From positions 1 through 6,276 of the forward strand of contig JAQCLA010000147.1 in assembly GCA_027592105.1 (NCBI GenBank): a DNA stretch of 6,276 bases. The letters run 5' to 3'. Both the position numbers and the translations under genes were made by a program. Below, piece after piece: positions 5,453 to 6,276 of the stretch (its first letter is position 1; each line of letters opens with the position of its first letter). The stretch comes from Pseudomonadota bacterium (lineage in GTDB: Bacteria; Pseudomonadota; Alphaproteobacteria; Rhodobacterales; Rhodobacteraceae). Below the pieces are notes generated by a model. The model had not been told where the DNA came from and searched no databases. It saw nothing but the letters and a program-made list of their open reading frames with translations.

Positions 5453-5506
5453 ATGACTGCAATAATCAAGCTATGCTTGCCCGTCACCCATGGGGTGCGC
5501 GCATGA
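5453..5506 (+). CDS. 17-codon leader ORF overlapping the first YeeE start
   Basis: ATG at 5453 opens MTAIIKLCLPVTHGVRA and ends in TGA at 5504-5506. It is preceded by AGGAAGGAG (5435-5443), the strongest ribosome binding site in the window, 9 nt away. Its stop overlaps the ATG of the YeeE gene at 5503 (ATGA). Ribosomes would therefore load here and be handed to YeeE, whose own start has only a modest GGGGTG upstream. The peptide has one cysteine and no recognised family. An alternative is that the site serves a longer YeeE form from ATG 5473, but the 29-nt spacing argues against it. Confidence 0.5.
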   Translation: MTAIIKLCLPVTHGVRA

Positions 5507-5937
5507 TCGAAACGGCATTCACACCACTCACCTCGGCCTTCGGCGGGGCCTTGATCGGGCTATCGGCGGTTTTGCTGATGTTGGCCATCGGCCGCGTCAT
5601 GGGGGCCACGGGCGTTTTGGCGGGTATTTTCGCCCCATCCTCGTGGCAAGACGCCAGCTGGCGCATCGCGCTTTTGCTCGGCATGGTCACCGGCCCAACG
5701 GTCTATTGGCTGGTTGCAGGCCAGATGCCCGAGGTCACAGTTCCCGTCTCCACCCCCATGCTGCTGATTGGCGGCTTTATCGTGGGCATCGGCGTGACCT
5801 ATGGGTCGGGCTGCACCTCGGGGCATGGTGTCTGCGGCATGGCGCGGCTTTCGCCCCGCTCGATCGCGGCCACGCTCACCTTCATGGCGACGACCGCCGT
5901 GACCGTCTATCTCGTCCGCCACGTTTTCGCAGGGTGA
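5503..5937 (+). CDS. YeeE/YedE-family (DUF395) membrane protein, first half-size subunit
   Basis: A 144-residue inner-membrane protein with about four to five hydrophobic segments (near 10-32, 53-73, 85-103 and 120-141). The family signature GSGCTSGHGVCGMARLS lies at 101-117, with conserved Cys104 and Cys111 that are expected to line the pore. Full-length YeeE/TsuA-type proteins carry thiosulfate or other reduced sulfur species inward. Half-size pairs such as this one with the next gene are common near sulfur-oxidation and persulfide genes, and the two are thought to act together. I chose ATG 5503 because the product then begins MIETAFTPL, usual for this family, and because it overlaps a leader ORF stop. 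ATG 5473 in the same frame would add ten untypical residues. The substrate is inferred. Confidence 0.88.
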   Translation: MIETAFTPLTSAFGGALIGLSAVLLMLAIGRVMGATGVLAGIFAPSSWQDASWRIALLLGMVTGPTVYWLVAGQMPEVTVPVSTPMLLIGGFIVGIGVTYGSGCTSGHGVCGMARLSPRSIAATLTFMATTAVTVYLVRHVFAG

Positions 5938-5942
5938 TCTTG

Positions 5943-6276
5943 ATGCATTTGATTATCGTCTATCTCATCGGTGTGATCTTTGGCACCGGTATCGTGGTCT
6001 CGGGCATGGCGAACCCTGCCAAGGTCATCAATTTCTTTGATATTGCCGGCACATGGGACCCCTCGCTTGCCTTCGTGATGGGCGGCGCGCTGATCGTGAC
6101 CGCTGTGGGCTACCGCATGGTCTTTGGCCGCGCGCGGCCCTTGTTCGAGGGGCGCTTCGTGCTGCCGACCGCGCGCAATCTTGATGCGCGCCTGATCGGC
6201 GGCTCGGCGGTCTTTGGCGTGGGCTGGGGCATTGCGGGCTTTTGCCCGGGTGGTGCGCTGCCGGCACTCGGCACGG
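5943..6276 (+). CDS. YeeE/YedE-family (DUF6691-like) membrane protein, second half-size subunit, 3' end cut
   Basis: The frame is open from ATG 5943 to the right edge (111 complete codons). The product starts with a membrane segment (MHLIIVYLIGVIFGTGIVVS), then GMANPAKVINFFDIAG (about 21-36) and a second span, typical of the second YeeE partner. The visible end, GWGIAGFCPGGALPALGT, holds the conserved Cys101 in the GFCPGG signature. It lies 5 nt after the first subunit's stop, with AGGGTGA as ribosome binding site inside that gene's end, so the two are co-translated. The two halves together would supply the three conserved cysteines of a complete transporter (Cys104 and Cys111 of the first, Cys101 here). 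Only about 30 residues are probably missing. Confidence 0.88.
   Translation, partial: MHLIIVYLIGVIFGTGIVVSGMANPAKVINFFDIAGTWDPSLAFVMGGALIVTAVGYRMVFGRARPLFEGRFVLPTARNLDARLIGGSAVFGVGWGIAGFCPGGALPALGT

Noticed and set aside
5467..5479. Palindrome CAAGC-TAT-GCTTG
   Set aside because: It lies within the leader ORF, downstream of the ribosome binding site, and there is no second copy. It is probably chance.

Overview
The window is about 6.3 kb of GC-rich, densely packed DNA. Its codon use, its protein families and a SAM-II riboswitch in front of metZ point to an alphaproteobacterium, most likely of the Rhodobacterales (Rhodobacter/Paracoccus/Roseobacter relatives). This placement comes from reading the sequence, not from a database search. 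Nothing in it looks like a phage, transposon, CRISPR array or RNA gene.

Left part, minus strand (1-2578). A serine alpha/beta-hydrolase gene (1685-2578) is followed downstream by a stress-type cluster: an unlisted 29-codon single-membrane-span small gene (1470-1559), an xpaC-family membrane protein gene (572-1468) and a telA-family toxic-anion-resistance gene that runs off the left edge (1-562). The last three are almost contiguous (1-nt and 9-nt gaps) and are probably one operon.

Centre, plus strand (about 2685-4556). A sigma70-like promoter fires into a well-formed SAM-II riboswitch (2719-2774). The riboswitch controls metZ (O-succinylhomoserine sulfhydrylase, methionine synthesis), and a GNAT acetyltransferase gene is fused to metZ by an ATGA overlap. 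The 3' edge of the aptamer does not carry the metZ ribosome binding site. It carries the binding site of a 10-codon upstream ORF (2780-2812), and metZ starts 86 nt beyond the aptamer. A short segment of this upstream ORF can pair with the metZ start region. This suggests a relay: SAM, then upstream ORF translation, then metZ translation.

Right part, plus strand (4639-6276). A Crp/Fnr-family regulator without the cAMP-binding arginine, but with a closely spaced cysteine pair, ends in a strong intrinsic terminator. After it come a perfect GTGAC-TAG-GTCAC palindrome, a likely -10 element, a strong ribosome binding site, a 17-codon leader ORF overlapping the next start (ATGA), and a pair of half-size YeeE/YedE (DUF395) membrane proteins with conserved cysteines. 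The second of the pair is cut by the right edge. This layout is typical of sulfur-compound (thiosulfate or sulfane sulfur) uptake modules. The regulator probably controls the pair through the palindrome.

The centre and right parts are both about sulfur: assimilation into methionine under SAM feedback, and transport of reduced sulfur under a likely redox or persulfide-responsive regulator. Whether they are functionally linked cannot be decided from this window.
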